DNA of 64,000 bases from Xylanibacter ruminicola Ga6B6 (GTDB lineage: Bacteria > Bacteroidota > Bacteroidia > Bacteroidales > Bacteroidaceae): the NCBI RefSeq assembly GCF_000687715.1, contig NZ_JHXD01000010.1, forward strand, positions 45,938-109,937. Reading direction: 5' to 3'. This document shows positions 46,677 to 55,640 of this stretch, piece after piece; within the stretch, counting starts at the first letter, position 1; each line of letters begins with the position of its first letter. The translations under genes were made by a program, and so were the position numbers. The notes beneath the pieces were generated by a model. That model worked only from the letters and a program-made list of their open reading frames with translations, was not told where the DNA came from and made no database searches.

Positions 46677-49600
46677 ATGAGACAAATATTACTATCTTTG
46701 CTACTAATCGTCATGCCATTGATGGCGCATGGACAGGCAGGCCAATTCTTCCCGTCAGAACGTTTTTCAAGCGGTCTGATTAACGATGTGTGCCAGGACA
46801 AATATGGCTACATCTGGATTGCGACCGAGAACGGACTCAACAAGTTCGACGGCTATCGGTTCACCACCTATCTGTCGCTTCCCGACGATTCTACCACATT
46901 GAGCAGTAATATCGTTACCAGACTCTATTGCGACAAAAAGGGGCAGCTCTGGGTGGGGACAAGAACCGGCCTCTCGCGTTACGACTACGCCAGCAATCGT
47001 TTCATCCAATACACATTTCCTACGCCAAACAACCCACGCATCATATCCGTCCTTGAACGTAAGAACGGCGAATTTCTGTTTGGCACATCAGGAATGGGAC
47101 TTTTTGAACTGAAAGACAACACCCTGCACAAAGTGCCGGATGGGCATACCACCCAAAGTGGCAATTGGTATTTCAATCAGATGATGGAAGATAGTCACGG
47201 CCGTTTCTGGAAGTGTGGCTATGGCGAAGAAATCACGATGAAGGATCAGCATCAAGTACATCAGTTCTTTGTCCAACAAGGCATTGTGGTCAAGATGGTG
47301 GAGATCAATGGCGACATTCTCGTTATTCGTCAGCATGGCATCAATCGCTATCACCAAGGACAAATGACTAAGGCAGATATCGACCTCACAGCCCTTGGAG
47401 ACGACAATGTGGTTATCAGTAGTGCATTCCAAAGTAGGAATGGCAACATCTATATTGGTACGCGAGGCGACGGTCTGTTCATACTGAAGAAAGGCAGTAA
47501 GAAGCTGGAGCGCGTTGAATGCCAACTCAACGGTTTGGATCTGAACACGGCCAAGATCTGGTGTATCTACGAAGACCGCATTGGCAACATTTGGTTAGGC
47601 TGCCAGTCAAAAGGTCTGGTCATGATACCTCGCATCCAGCCCCAGTTCTCTTCATGGAGTTTTTCGTCGCAAGGCTATCGCATCAGTTCCACCATTACCT
47701 CCATCTGCAAAGGCGATCAGGACATGGTTTGGGCTGTTGTACAAGGCAACGGCGTGTATGGATTCGACAAGCGTGGCCATATTGTGTCACACCCTGCCTC
47801 ACCGCCATCGGCCGAATTAATCTACCGCGACCGCAAGAAACGCTACTGGATAGGCACTGATAAAGCGCTTTATTCGTACGACCCGCAGACAGGCAGATCG
47901 CAATATCAGGCATCCTTTGTTTGTGACAAGCTGAACGACATGACGGATTTAGGCGATGGGCGATTGTTTATTTCCCTATACTCGCGTGGTTTCTGTATTT
48001 ACAACCCAGAAGACCACTCCGTACGCAAATTTCTGGCAACAGAGCACGATGCTGTAAGAGGACAACTTCATAACAACTGGATTATGGCGATGATGCCCGA
48101 CAGGAATGGCTATATCTGGATGGCCACATCTGCTGGTATCTCATGCTACGCCCCACAAGACGACAATTTCCATCCTTACGGTTGGAATAGTCTACTTGAA
48201 GGCACCATGTGCTATTCGCTTTGTGAGACCCAAAACGGCGATATACTCATCGGCACCGACCAGGGGCTTTTCACCTACCATCTTGGCGACCAGCAAGTAT
48301 CCCGATTCGGTTATGGCGAGGGTCTGTCCAACAAAGTAGTGGGTTATATTGTAAAAGCCAACAATGGCGACATCTGGTGCGCCACCTCAATGGGTATCTG
48401 GCAGTTCGATCAACAAAGAAAGAACTTCATTGGCCATGTTATCGGTAACGGACTTACCACCAAGGAATACATAAACTGCGTTGGCATGCATACCAGCGAC
48501 GACATGATATACTTTGCCAACAACGACGGTTTAACGGTGTTCAACTCCACACGTGCAACCGGCTGCCACAGAGATCTGCCCCCCATCAAGCTAACAGGTT
48601 TCTTCGTTGCAGGCAACCCCATGACCAACGGCCCCGTGATTGAAACCGACGCCTATCAGGTATCGTATCTTGACAACAGCATTACACTCGAGTTCTCGCT
48701 GCTTGATTTCGTAAGTCCCGACAATATTATTTACGAATATCAAATCAACGGTTCGAAATGGATACAGAAAGCCGAGGGCGAGAACAGTATCCAGCTAAAC
48801 CATCTGCAGCCAGGCATATACAAGATTGAGGTAAGAGCCCTCTCAGCGGGTGTTTACTCTGAGATAAAAACCATAACGGTTAAGGTAACCCCTCCCTGGT
48901 ATCAGTCAACCTGGGCCCACATCTTCTATCTGTTAGTTGGTGTGTTATTATTGGTAGCCCTGGTGTTGAGCCTTCGCCGCAAGGCCCATCAGCGAATGGA
49001 CGAGGAGAAGATGAAGTTCCTGATGAATGCCACTCACGACATCCGCTCGCCGCTCACACTGATTATGGGTCCTCTGGCCAAGTTAAAAAGCATTGCCACA
49101 AACAGCGAAGAGCAGGTTTATATCGACACGATCGACCGTAATGCCCAGCGCCTGATGGTACTGGTGAACCAGATTCTGGACGAGCGACGTATCGACAAGA
49201 ACCAGATGCAGCTGCACTGCAGGGAGACTAATCTCGTGGAGTTTATCAGCGGCATCTGTAAGCTATACCAATACAACGCCAACCAGCGTAACATCACCTT
49301 CCTGTTCGAACACGAGAAAAACCATGTATTGGCATGGGTAGATCGCATCAACTTCGACAAGGTTATCTCTAACCTACTCTCAAACGCCTTCAAATACACC
49401 TTCGACGGCGGCGAGGTAAAAGTGGTTCTGCGCGAAACGGAGAAAGAAATCGAGATACAGGTGATCGACTCTGGTGTGGGCTTCAAAGAAGAAGAGGCCG
49501 AAAGACTGTTCGACCGCTTCTATCAGGGACGTAATGCCGACGACCTTGGCATGCAGGGCACAGGAATTGGACTGAATCTCAGTCGCTCCATCACCCAAAT

Positions 49601-50534
49601 GCACGGCGGCAAGATAAAAGCCACCAATCGTAAGGATGGCGAGCGAGGTGCCTGCTTCACGGTAACCATTCCAAAGGGATATGGCCATCTGAAACCTGAA
49701 CAGATTATCACCGACGCCCCTGCCCGCGAGATTCTGTCTAGCGGTGCAAGCGCCCGACAAGCATTCCACCAGTTCCATATCCTTGTGGTTGACGACGATC
49801 AGGAGATTGCCGACTACATCAACAACGAACTGGGCAACCACTACAAATTCGACCATGCCCCGAATGGAAAAGAGGCGCTTAAAATCCTTCTCACCCAACA
49901 GTACGACCTGGTTATCAGCGATGTGATGATGCCCGAGATGGACGGACTCACCTTACTGAAACGTATCAAAGATAATCCTCAGATTTCGCAGATTCCAGTA
50001 ATCATGCTCACCTCGAAAGCCGAAGTAGAGCACAAGCTCGAAGGTCTGAAGTCGGGTGCCGACGCCTATATTGCCAAGCCGTTCAGTATGGAGGAGCTTC
50101 ATATCCAGATTGACAATCTGATTGACAACGTCCGCCGCCTGCGTGGTAAATTCAGCGGAGCCATGCAACAGGAGGAGCGCGTGGAGAAAATTCAGGTTAA
50201 AGGCAACGACGATGCGCTGATGGAACGTGTGATGCACTCAATCAATGCCAACCTGTCGGATCCCGAATTCAATATCGACACGCTGGCTGCCGACGTGGGT
50301 ATCAGTCGTGCACAACTGCATCGCAAGATGAAGGAGATTACCGGCATCTCCAGTGGTAAGTTCCTGCGCAACCTGCGCATGGAGCAAGCCGCCCGCCTGC
50401 TGCGCGAAAGCAAGGTAAACGTTTCACAGGTTGCCTTCAAGGTAGGTTATGCCGATCAGGCCCATTTCTCGACCGCATTTAAGACACATTTCGGCATGTC
50501 GCCCTCGGAATACATCGAGACACATAAGGAGTAG
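46677..50534 (+). CDS. Hybrid two-component system regulator (HTCS), second copy
   Basis: The 1285-residue protein has a signal peptide (MRQILLSLLLIVMPLMAHGQ), propeller repeats (DKYGYIWIATENGLNKFDGYRF and many similar; about 25-660), a Y_Y_Y domain (about 670-735) and a membrane helix (WAHIFYLLVGVLLLVALVL, about 746-764). Then come HisKA with H787 (NATHDIRSPL), an ATPase domain (NLLSNAFKYT, DSGVGF, GTGIGLNLS), a receiver with D1082 (VISDVMMPEMDG) and an AraC domain (VSQVAFKVGYADQAHFSTAFK). It is encoded just before and in the same direction as the fourth SusCD pair, its most probable target. It is not a close copy of the first HTCS, so it should answer to a different oligosaccharide. Confidence 0.92.
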   Translation: MRQILLSLLLIVMPLMAHGQAGQFFPSERFSSGLINDVCQDKYGYIWIATENGLNKFDGYRFTTYLSLPDDSTTLSSNIVTRLYCDKKGQLWVGTRTGLSRYDYASNRFIQYTFPTPNNPRIISVLERKNGEFLFGTSGMGLFELKDNTLHKVPDGHTTQSGNWYFNQMMEDSHGRFWKCGYGEEITMKDQHQVHQFFVQQGIVVKMVEINGDILVIRQHGINRYHQGQMTKADIDLTALGDDNVVISSAFQSRNGNIYIGTRGDGLFILKKGSKKLERVECQLNGLDLNTAKIWCIYEDRIGNIWLGCQSKGLVMIPRIQPQFSSWSFSSQGYRISSTITSICKGDQDMVWAVVQGNGVYGFDKRGHIVSHPASPPSAELIYRDRKKRYWIGTDKALYSYDPQTGRSQYQASFVCDKLNDMTDLGDGRLFISLYSRGFCIYNPEDHSVRKFLATEHDAVRGQLHNNWIMAMMPDRNGYIWMATSAGISCYAPQDDNFHPYGWNSLLEGTMCYSLCETQNGDILIGTDQGLFTYHLGDQQVSRFGYGEGLSNKVVGYIVKANNGDIWCATSMGIWQFDQQRKNFIGHVIGNGLTTKEYINCVGMHTSDDMIYFANNDGLTVFNSTRATGCHRDLPPIKLTGFFVAGNPMTNGPVIETDAYQVSYLDNSITLEFSLLDFVSPDNIIYEYQINGSKWIQKAEGENSIQLNHLQPGIYKIEVRALSAGVYSEIKTITVKVTPPWYQSTWAHIFYLLVGVLLLVALVLSLRRKAHQRMDEEKMKFLMNATHDIRSPLTLIMGPLAKLKSIATNSEEQVYIDTIDRNAQRLMVLVNQILDERRIDKNQMQLHCRETNLVEFISGICKLYQYNANQRNITFLFEHEKNHVLAWVDRINFDKVISNLLSNAFKYTFDGGEVKVVLRETEKEIEIQVIDSGVGFKEEEAERLFDRFYQGRNADDLGMQGTGIGLNLSRSITQMHGGKIKATNRKDGERGACFTVTIPKGYGHLKPEQIITDAPAREILSSGASARQAFHQFHILVVDDDQEIADYINNELGNHYKFDHAPNGKEALKILLTQQYDLVISDVMMPEMDGLTLLKRIKDNPQISQIPVIMLTSKAEVEHKLEGLKSGADAYIAKPFSMEELHIQIDNLIDNVRRLRGKFSGAMQQEERVEKIQVKGNDDALMERVMHSINANLSDPEFNIDTLAADVGISRAQLHRKMKEITGISSGKFLRNLRMEQAARLLRESKVNVSQVAFKVGYADQAHFSTAFKTHFGMSPSEYIETHKE

Positions 50535-50559
50535 CATCCTGCAAGAACAGTGACATTTG

Positions 50560-50596
50560 TATCGGTATTTTGCGATTTTGTTGCAAAATACCGATA
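50560..50596. terminator. 14-bp perfect inverted repeat after the second HTCS
   Basis: TATCGGTATTTTGC (50560-50573) is perfectly complementary to GCAAAATACCGATA (50583-50596) with a 9-nt loop. It may be a terminator, but it is A/T-rich and has no clear T run, and it lies 70 bp upstream of the next promoter, so it could equally be a regulator site. Confidence 0.5.
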
Positions 50597-50665
50597 TATT
50601 ATATATTGCACAATAATCGCAGGGCTATGCAACAAATTCCTTGCAACAAAAACATATTTTTGCCT

Positions 50666-50673
50666 TACCTTTG
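50666..50673 (+). promoter_or_regulatory. -7 box for the fourth susCD pair
   Basis: TACCTTTG followed by C is a full match. TTGC at 50641-50644 lies 21 bp upstream, a suitable place for the -33 element. The leader to the start at 50718 is about 40 nt. Confidence 0.65.
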
Positions 50674-50717
50674 CGGCAGATTTACCCAAATTTACTAATA
50701 ATTAAAATCATTTGTGT

Positions 50718-53700
50718 ATGAAAGAAAAAACAATGAGAAGAATCTTAATGATGCTCACGCTGCTGGCAGCTCCTATGCTGCTTTCGGCCCAAAGCATCAT
50801 TAAAGGTGTTGTGAAAGACGATGCGGGCGAGCCCGTTATCGGTGCCACTGTAAGAGAAGTTGGTACATCGAATGGTACCGTGACCGACTTCGACGGAAAA
50901 TTTGAACTGAAAAACATCACAAAAGGTGAGATTCAGATTTCTTTTGTAGGCTTTCTTACTCAGAAAGTATCGGTAAAAGGCAAGAGCTTTTTGGAGATTA
51001 AGATGGAGAACGACCAGAAGCTGCTCGACGAGGTTGTTGTAGTAGGTTATGGTACCATGCGAAAGAGCGATGTTACCGGTGCAGTGAGCCGTGCCAACAT
51101 CCAGGCCTTCGAAAAGAGTCCTAACACTAACCTTCTGCAGTCGTTACAGGGAACAGTACCTGGCTTGAATGTAGGTCAGGCCAGTTCTGCCGGTTCAAGT
51201 CCCGAGCTTTCTATCCGTGGTGCCAATACCATCTCGGGTAACACCAGCGTACTGATCATCCTCGATGGTATCATCTTCACAGGCAATCTGTCGAGCATCA
51301 ACCCTGCCGATATCGAAAGCGTAGACGTACTGAAGGACGCTTCGGCTACAGCCGTTTACGGTGCACAGGCAGCCAATGGTGTACTGCTCATCACCAGTAA
51401 GAAGGGCGCCAAGGGCAAGGCCAAGGTATCGTTCTCGAGCAGTTACAGCTTCCAGACACCTACCAAAAAGATGCACACCATGAACCGCAGCGAAATGCTG
51501 AACTTCGACAATGAGTGTTTGTGGCAGTATTCTAAGACGGCAGAGTCGGGCTACACCCAGCAGAATCCCAACTTCAAGCTCTCTGAGCGCATGCCGGATG
51601 CCTGGATGACCGACGACCAGGGCAACATTGTTCCTGGCGACTACGATTGGTGGAGCGACTTTACCCGCAATGGTTCTATCTGGGAGAACAAGATGAATAT
51701 TTCGGGTGGTAGCGATGCCATGTCGTACCTGATCTCACTGGGTAATACCAAGCAGAAGAACTATCTGCTTAACGACGACTACAGCCGTAACTCAATCCGC
51801 GTTAACTTAGACATCCAGCCAGTAAAATGGCTGAAGGCAGGTGTACAGGCATTCGGTTCGTTCGAGAACCGCGATGGCCAGGAAACCTATCTGCCATTCC
51901 TCATCGAGTGCAGCCCACTTACCAAGCCTTACGATGAGAACGGCGATATGATTCACTATCCCGCTCACGATGCCCGCGAGAATCCATACCATGGCTCGCT
52001 GGTTGACGACTACGATCGTTCTAACTCATTCTTTGCCAACCTCTACACCGAGGTGCAGCTGCCTCTGAAGGGCCTCACCTATCGCCTTAACTTCGGTAAC
52101 AACTACCGCATTGGCGAGCATAACTATGCCAGCGAGTTTGCCGAGAACAACAATGGTCAGGCTTACAAGCACCACACTACCTATTATGATTATACGCTTG
52201 ATAACATTCTGAATTATATGAACGACTTTGGCAAGCACAGTGTTGGTGCCACATTGGTTTACGGTGCTTCACGCCGCAAGTACAGCTACACTGGTGCCGA
52301 TGCCAAGCTGTTCCCACGTATGACGCTGGGTTACAACTCACTGGAGCTGGCTTCTACTCAGAATACAAATTCGGATGCCTGGCTGGAGACATTGCTCTAC
52401 CAGATGGCTCGCGTAAACTACTCTTACGACGGCCGTTATCTGCTGACCGCCACCGTACGTCGAGATGGTTACTCAGGCTTCTCGGCCAACAACAAGAGTG
52501 CCGTATTCCCATCAGTAGCTCTGGGTTGGGTTCTCACCAACGAGGAGTGGTTCAAGGTGCCACAGCTGGATTACCTGAAACTGCGCGCCGGTTGGGGTAT
52601 GAGCGGAAACCAGACCTCACGCTACTCTTCACTGGCCCGTGTTAACTCTTCTATCGGCTACATCTTCGGCGATGGCGTTAGCGGATCTATGCGCCAGGAG
52701 CTGGCTTCGATGGAGAATGCCAACCTGAAATGGGAGAAGACTGCAGGTTTCAACTTTGGTATCGACTTTGCCCTGCTGAACAACCGCATTTCGGGTAATA
52801 TCGAGTACTACACCACCAAGACCAAGGATCTGCTCTATGCTGTACAGATTCCTTCAATCACCGGTTTCACATCTATCATGTCGAATGTAGGTGAGATTCA
52901 GAACAACGGTTTCGAGATTACCATCAACTCTCGCAACATTGTGACCAAGGACTTTGAGTGGACATCAATGTTCAACCTCTCAACCAACAGCAACAAAATC
53001 AACAAGCTGGCAGGTCTTGACACCAACGGCGACGGTAAGGAAGACGACCTCACCTCATCATCACTGTTCATCGGCGAGTCGCTCTCGGCTATCTACGACT
53101 ACACCATCGATGGCATCTGGCAGGTAGGCGACAATATCCCCGAGGGCTATCACCCAGGTAACTACCGCATCGTAGATATCAACGATGATGGCGAGATTAA
53201 CGAGAAGGACCGCAGCATCATCGGTAAGACCGATCCATCGGTACGCATGGGCTTGCTCAACTCGTTCAAGTACAAGGACCTTACACTGAGCTTTTTCCTC
53301 AACGCCGTTCTGGGTGGCAGCAAGAGCTTTATGGGTAAGAACTCGTTTGCCGAGCTCGTCAACGATAACACACTGCGTCACAACCGCTTGACCCAACAGG
53401 TGGACAATTTCTGGACACCAAGCAATCCTGGTGGTATCTACGCGCTCTACAATGCCAACCCTGCCATCAATCCTTATCGCTACGAGAACCGCTCGTTCTT
53501 GCGCCTGCAGGATATCACCCTCTCTTACGACCTGCCCAAGCAGTGGATGCGCACCATCGGTATCGACGGCATCAATGTTTACATGAGCTGCAAGAACCTG
53601 CTCACCATCACCGGCTGGCATGGTTGGGATCCCGAGCCTAACATGACCTATCAGGACATCAACGGCCAGAACCGTACAACCGGTAGCTGCTACGACAACC

Positions 53701-53747
53701 GCCCGGTTATGAAGAGCGTGACATTTGGTATCAATATCAATCTTTAA
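50718..53747 (+). CDS. SusC-like TonB-dependent transporter (fourth)
   Basis: The ATG at 50718 (MKEKTMRRILMMLTLLAAPMLLSAQ) is preferred to an in-frame TTG at 50712; a later ATG at 50733 would also leave a good signal peptide. The protein has the carboxypeptidase-like domain (IIKGVVKDDAGEPVIGATV, TDFDGKF), a canonical TonB-box region (LLDEVVVVGYGTMRKSDVTGA), a plug (LDGIIFTGN; VLKDASATAVYGAQAANG) and a complete barrel. The SusD gene starts 12 bp after its stop. The pair lies directly downstream of the second HTCS and ends at a terminator. Confidence 0.92.
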   Translation: MKEKTMRRILMMLTLLAAPMLLSAQSIIKGVVKDDAGEPVIGATVREVGTSNGTVTDFDGKFELKNITKGEIQISFVGFLTQKVSVKGKSFLEIKMENDQKLLDEVVVVGYGTMRKSDVTGAVSRANIQAFEKSPNTNLLQSLQGTVPGLNVGQASSAGSSPELSIRGANTISGNTSVLIILDGIIFTGNLSSINPADIESVDVLKDASATAVYGAQAANGVLLITSKKGAKGKAKVSFSSSYSFQTPTKKMHTMNRSEMLNFDNECLWQYSKTAESGYTQQNPNFKLSERMPDAWMTDDQGNIVPGDYDWWSDFTRNGSIWENKMNISGGSDAMSYLISLGNTKQKNYLLNDDYSRNSIRVNLDIQPVKWLKAGVQAFGSFENRDGQETYLPFLIECSPLTKPYDENGDMIHYPAHDARENPYHGSLVDDYDRSNSFFANLYTEVQLPLKGLTYRLNFGNNYRIGEHNYASEFAENNNGQAYKHHTTYYDYTLDNILNYMNDFGKHSVGATLVYGASRRKYSYTGADAKLFPRMTLGYNSLELASTQNTNSDAWLETLLYQMARVNYSYDGRYLLTATVRRDGYSGFSANNKSAVFPSVALGWVLTNEEWFKVPQLDYLKLRAGWGMSGNQTSRYSSLARVNSSIGYIFGDGVSGSMRQELASMENANLKWEKTAGFNFGIDFALLNNRISGNIEYYTTKTKDLLYAVQIPSITGFTSIMSNVGEIQNNGFEITINSRNIVTKDFEWTSMFNLSTNSNKINKLAGLDTNGDGKEDDLTSSSLFIGESLSAIYDYTIDGIWQVGDNIPEGYHPGNYRIVDINDDGEINEKDRSIIGKTDPSVRMGLLNSFKYKDLTLSFFLNAVLGGSKSFMGKNSFAELVNDNTLRHNRLTQQVDNFWTPSNPGGIYALYNANPAINPYRYENRSFLRLQDITLSYDLPKQWMRTIGIDGINVYMSCKNLLTITGWHGWDPEPNMTYQDINGQNRTTGSCYDNRPVMKSVTFGININL

Positions 53748-53759
53748 TTGCCATTACAC

Positions 53760-55526
53760 ATGAAAAAGATATTATTATTCACCGTTATCTCAGCTTTGAC
53801 GCTGACAGGATGCAACGAAGACAAGTTCCTGGAGGAGAAAGCCCTTGACTTTAATTCGGCATCCAACTCATACAATACGAAAGCAGACTTTGATGCTGCT
53901 ACCACCGAACTCTATTACCTTACACGTGAGGAGTTCTACACCACATACGACCGCACCACCGACCTTTCGAAGTTTGCAGATATGTGGATTACTGCCGACC
54001 CGCTCAAGTCGAACATAACTGCCGACCTCTCTCCCTCGGGCGCCATTGCCAAGTTCTACTGGGACGAGAACTACAAGCTGATTGCCCAGGCCAACACCGT
54101 TATCAGCCGTGTGCCTAACGCAACCGCTCTGACCGACGATCAGAAGAAAGAGTTCGAAGCCAAAGGCCGTTTCTTCCGCGCATTAGGTTATCGCACGCTG
54201 GTTCTGCTCTATGGCAATGTGCCCCTACAGATTGAGGAGGTAACAGCCCCCAAGACCGATTTCACACGCGAGTCGAAAGATAAGGTATGGGCTCAGGTGA
54301 TCGAAGACCTGGAGTATGCCGCAGCCAATCTGCCCGAGATCAACGCCGTAAAGGATGGTGAGATCAGCAAACCTGCCGCCAACATGCTGCTGGCCGAGGC
54401 CTACCTGGCAACAGGCGCTAACGACAAGGCTGTGAATGCCGCTTCGGCTGTTATCAACAACACCAACCTGGCCCTGATGACCCAGCGTTTCGGTTCGCAG
54501 GCCAAGGAGGATGGCGACGTGTTCTACGATCTGTTCCGCCCCAACAATCAGAACCGTTCGGCAGGCAATACCGAGGGTATCTGGGTGATTCAGTTCGAGA
54601 CCAACGTTGATGGTGGTGGTAACAACACCAGTCATTTCTTCTGGAATCCCGGTAGCTTCTGGGGCGAGCGTTTCTTTGCTCCTCAGGTCGACAAGTTCCA
54701 GCTCATTGCCCCCGACGGCACCAACGTGCAGCTGTTCAACTGGCCTATCGGCGATATGACCGGTGGCCGTGGTATCGGTACACACTATGCTGTAGATCAT
54801 CTGTATAACGGCATCTGGGCCGACGACTTCAACGATATGCGTAACTCAGAGTTCAACTGGCCTCGCCGTTTCAAGATTCATCGCACCAACGTGCTGGCCG
54901 ACCGTCCTGAGCTGGCAGCTGCCATGCCTGATGGCTATTTCGACCTTGAGCACACCGTACTGCCCGCTGGCTACTCGATGACCACAGGTTTCGACGGCGG
55001 TGTAAATGCCACCAACCAGCTGCCTAACCGCTTTATGTGCGGCTACTCTACCAAGATGACCACACCATTCCACTATCCCGATGCCCAGTATCAGGACAAG
55101 GCCACCTACCAGCTGGCAGGAACCGGCGGTAAGACTTTCACCGATCAGTATTTCTTCCGTCTGGCCGAAGCCTATCTGCTGCGTGCCGAGGCATATGTAA
55201 ATCTGGGTAAGAAAGCCGAGGCTGCAGCCGACATCAACGTGCTGCGCACCCGTGCCAAGGCCAAGGCTGTAACTGCCGACCAGATGGACATCGACTTCAT
55301 TCTGGATGAGCGTCTCCGCGAGCTGGTTTGCGAGGAGAAGCGCCGCCTCACCCTGTCGCGTGTAGGCAAGCTGGCCGAGCGCATCAAGAAGTACAATCCT
55401 TACTTCAACGCAGCCAACAGCGCCGACAAGAAGGATTACGATGCCCACTTCGACCTGTTCCCCATCCCACTGTCGGCCATCCAAGCCAACAAGGACGGTG
55501 TTCTCGAACAGAATCCTGGTTATTAA
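53760..55526 (+). CDS. SusD/RagB-like lipoprotein (partner of the 50718 transporter)
   Basis: The ATG at 53760 (MKKILLFTVISALTLTGC) gives a lipobox with C18; the in-frame TTG at 53748 lies immediately after the susC stop and is unlikely to be the start. The 588-residue product has FLEEKALDFNSASNSYNTKADFDAATTELYYLTR near the N-terminus in two halves of typical SusD helices. Further on are RFFRALGYRTLVLLYGNVPLQ, the C-terminal FFRLAEAYLLRAEAYVNLG and DFILDERLRELVCEEKRR, and the ending QNPGY. Confidence 0.9.
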   Translation: MKKILLFTVISALTLTGCNEDKFLEEKALDFNSASNSYNTKADFDAATTELYYLTREEFYTTYDRTTDLSKFADMWITADPLKSNITADLSPSGAIAKFYWDENYKLIAQANTVISRVPNATALTDDQKKEFEAKGRFFRALGYRTLVLLYGNVPLQIEEVTAPKTDFTRESKDKVWAQVIEDLEYAAANLPEINAVKDGEISKPAANMLLAEAYLATGANDKAVNAASAVINNTNLALMTQRFGSQAKEDGDVFYDLFRPNNQNRSAGNTEGIWVIQFETNVDGGGNNTSHFFWNPGSFWGERFFAPQVDKFQLIAPDGTNVQLFNWPIGDMTGGRGIGTHYAVDHLYNGIWADDFNDMRNSEFNWPRRFKIHRTNVLADRPELAAAMPDGYFDLEHTVLPAGYSMTTGFDGGVNATNQLPNRFMCGYSTKMTTPFHYPDAQYQDKATYQLAGTGGKTFTDQYFFRLAEAYLLRAEAYVNLGKKAEAAADINVLRTRAKAKAVTADQMDIDFILDERLRELVCEEKRRLTLSRVGKLAERIKKYNPYFNAANSADKKDYDAHFDLFPIPLSAIQANKDGVLEQNPGY

Positions 55527-55564
55527 TTTGAATAATTAATATAATTAGTTAGTAATTGATAAAA

Positions 55565-55594
55565 AAAGCCTAGGCTTGTGAAAGTCTGGGCTTT
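55565..55594 (+). terminator. Terminator after the fourth susCD pair
   Basis: AAAGCCTAGGCTT pairs with AAGTCTGGGCTTT (13 positions, two wobbles) around a 4-nt loop, with T-rich sequence after. The next -7 box begins only 18 bp downstream, so the hairpin overlaps that promoter's upstream region. Confidence 0.75.
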
Positions 55595-55611
55595 ACTTTT
55601 AATTTTTTTTC

Positions 55612-55619
55612 TATCTTTG
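55612..55619 (+). promoter_or_regulatory. -7 box for the second GH115 gene
   Basis: TATCTTTG followed by C ends 22 bp before the start codon at 55641. This supports that start over an in-frame one at 55578, which lies before the promoter. Confidence 0.65.
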
Positions 55620-55640
55620 CACTCAAATACTAGATTTGTT

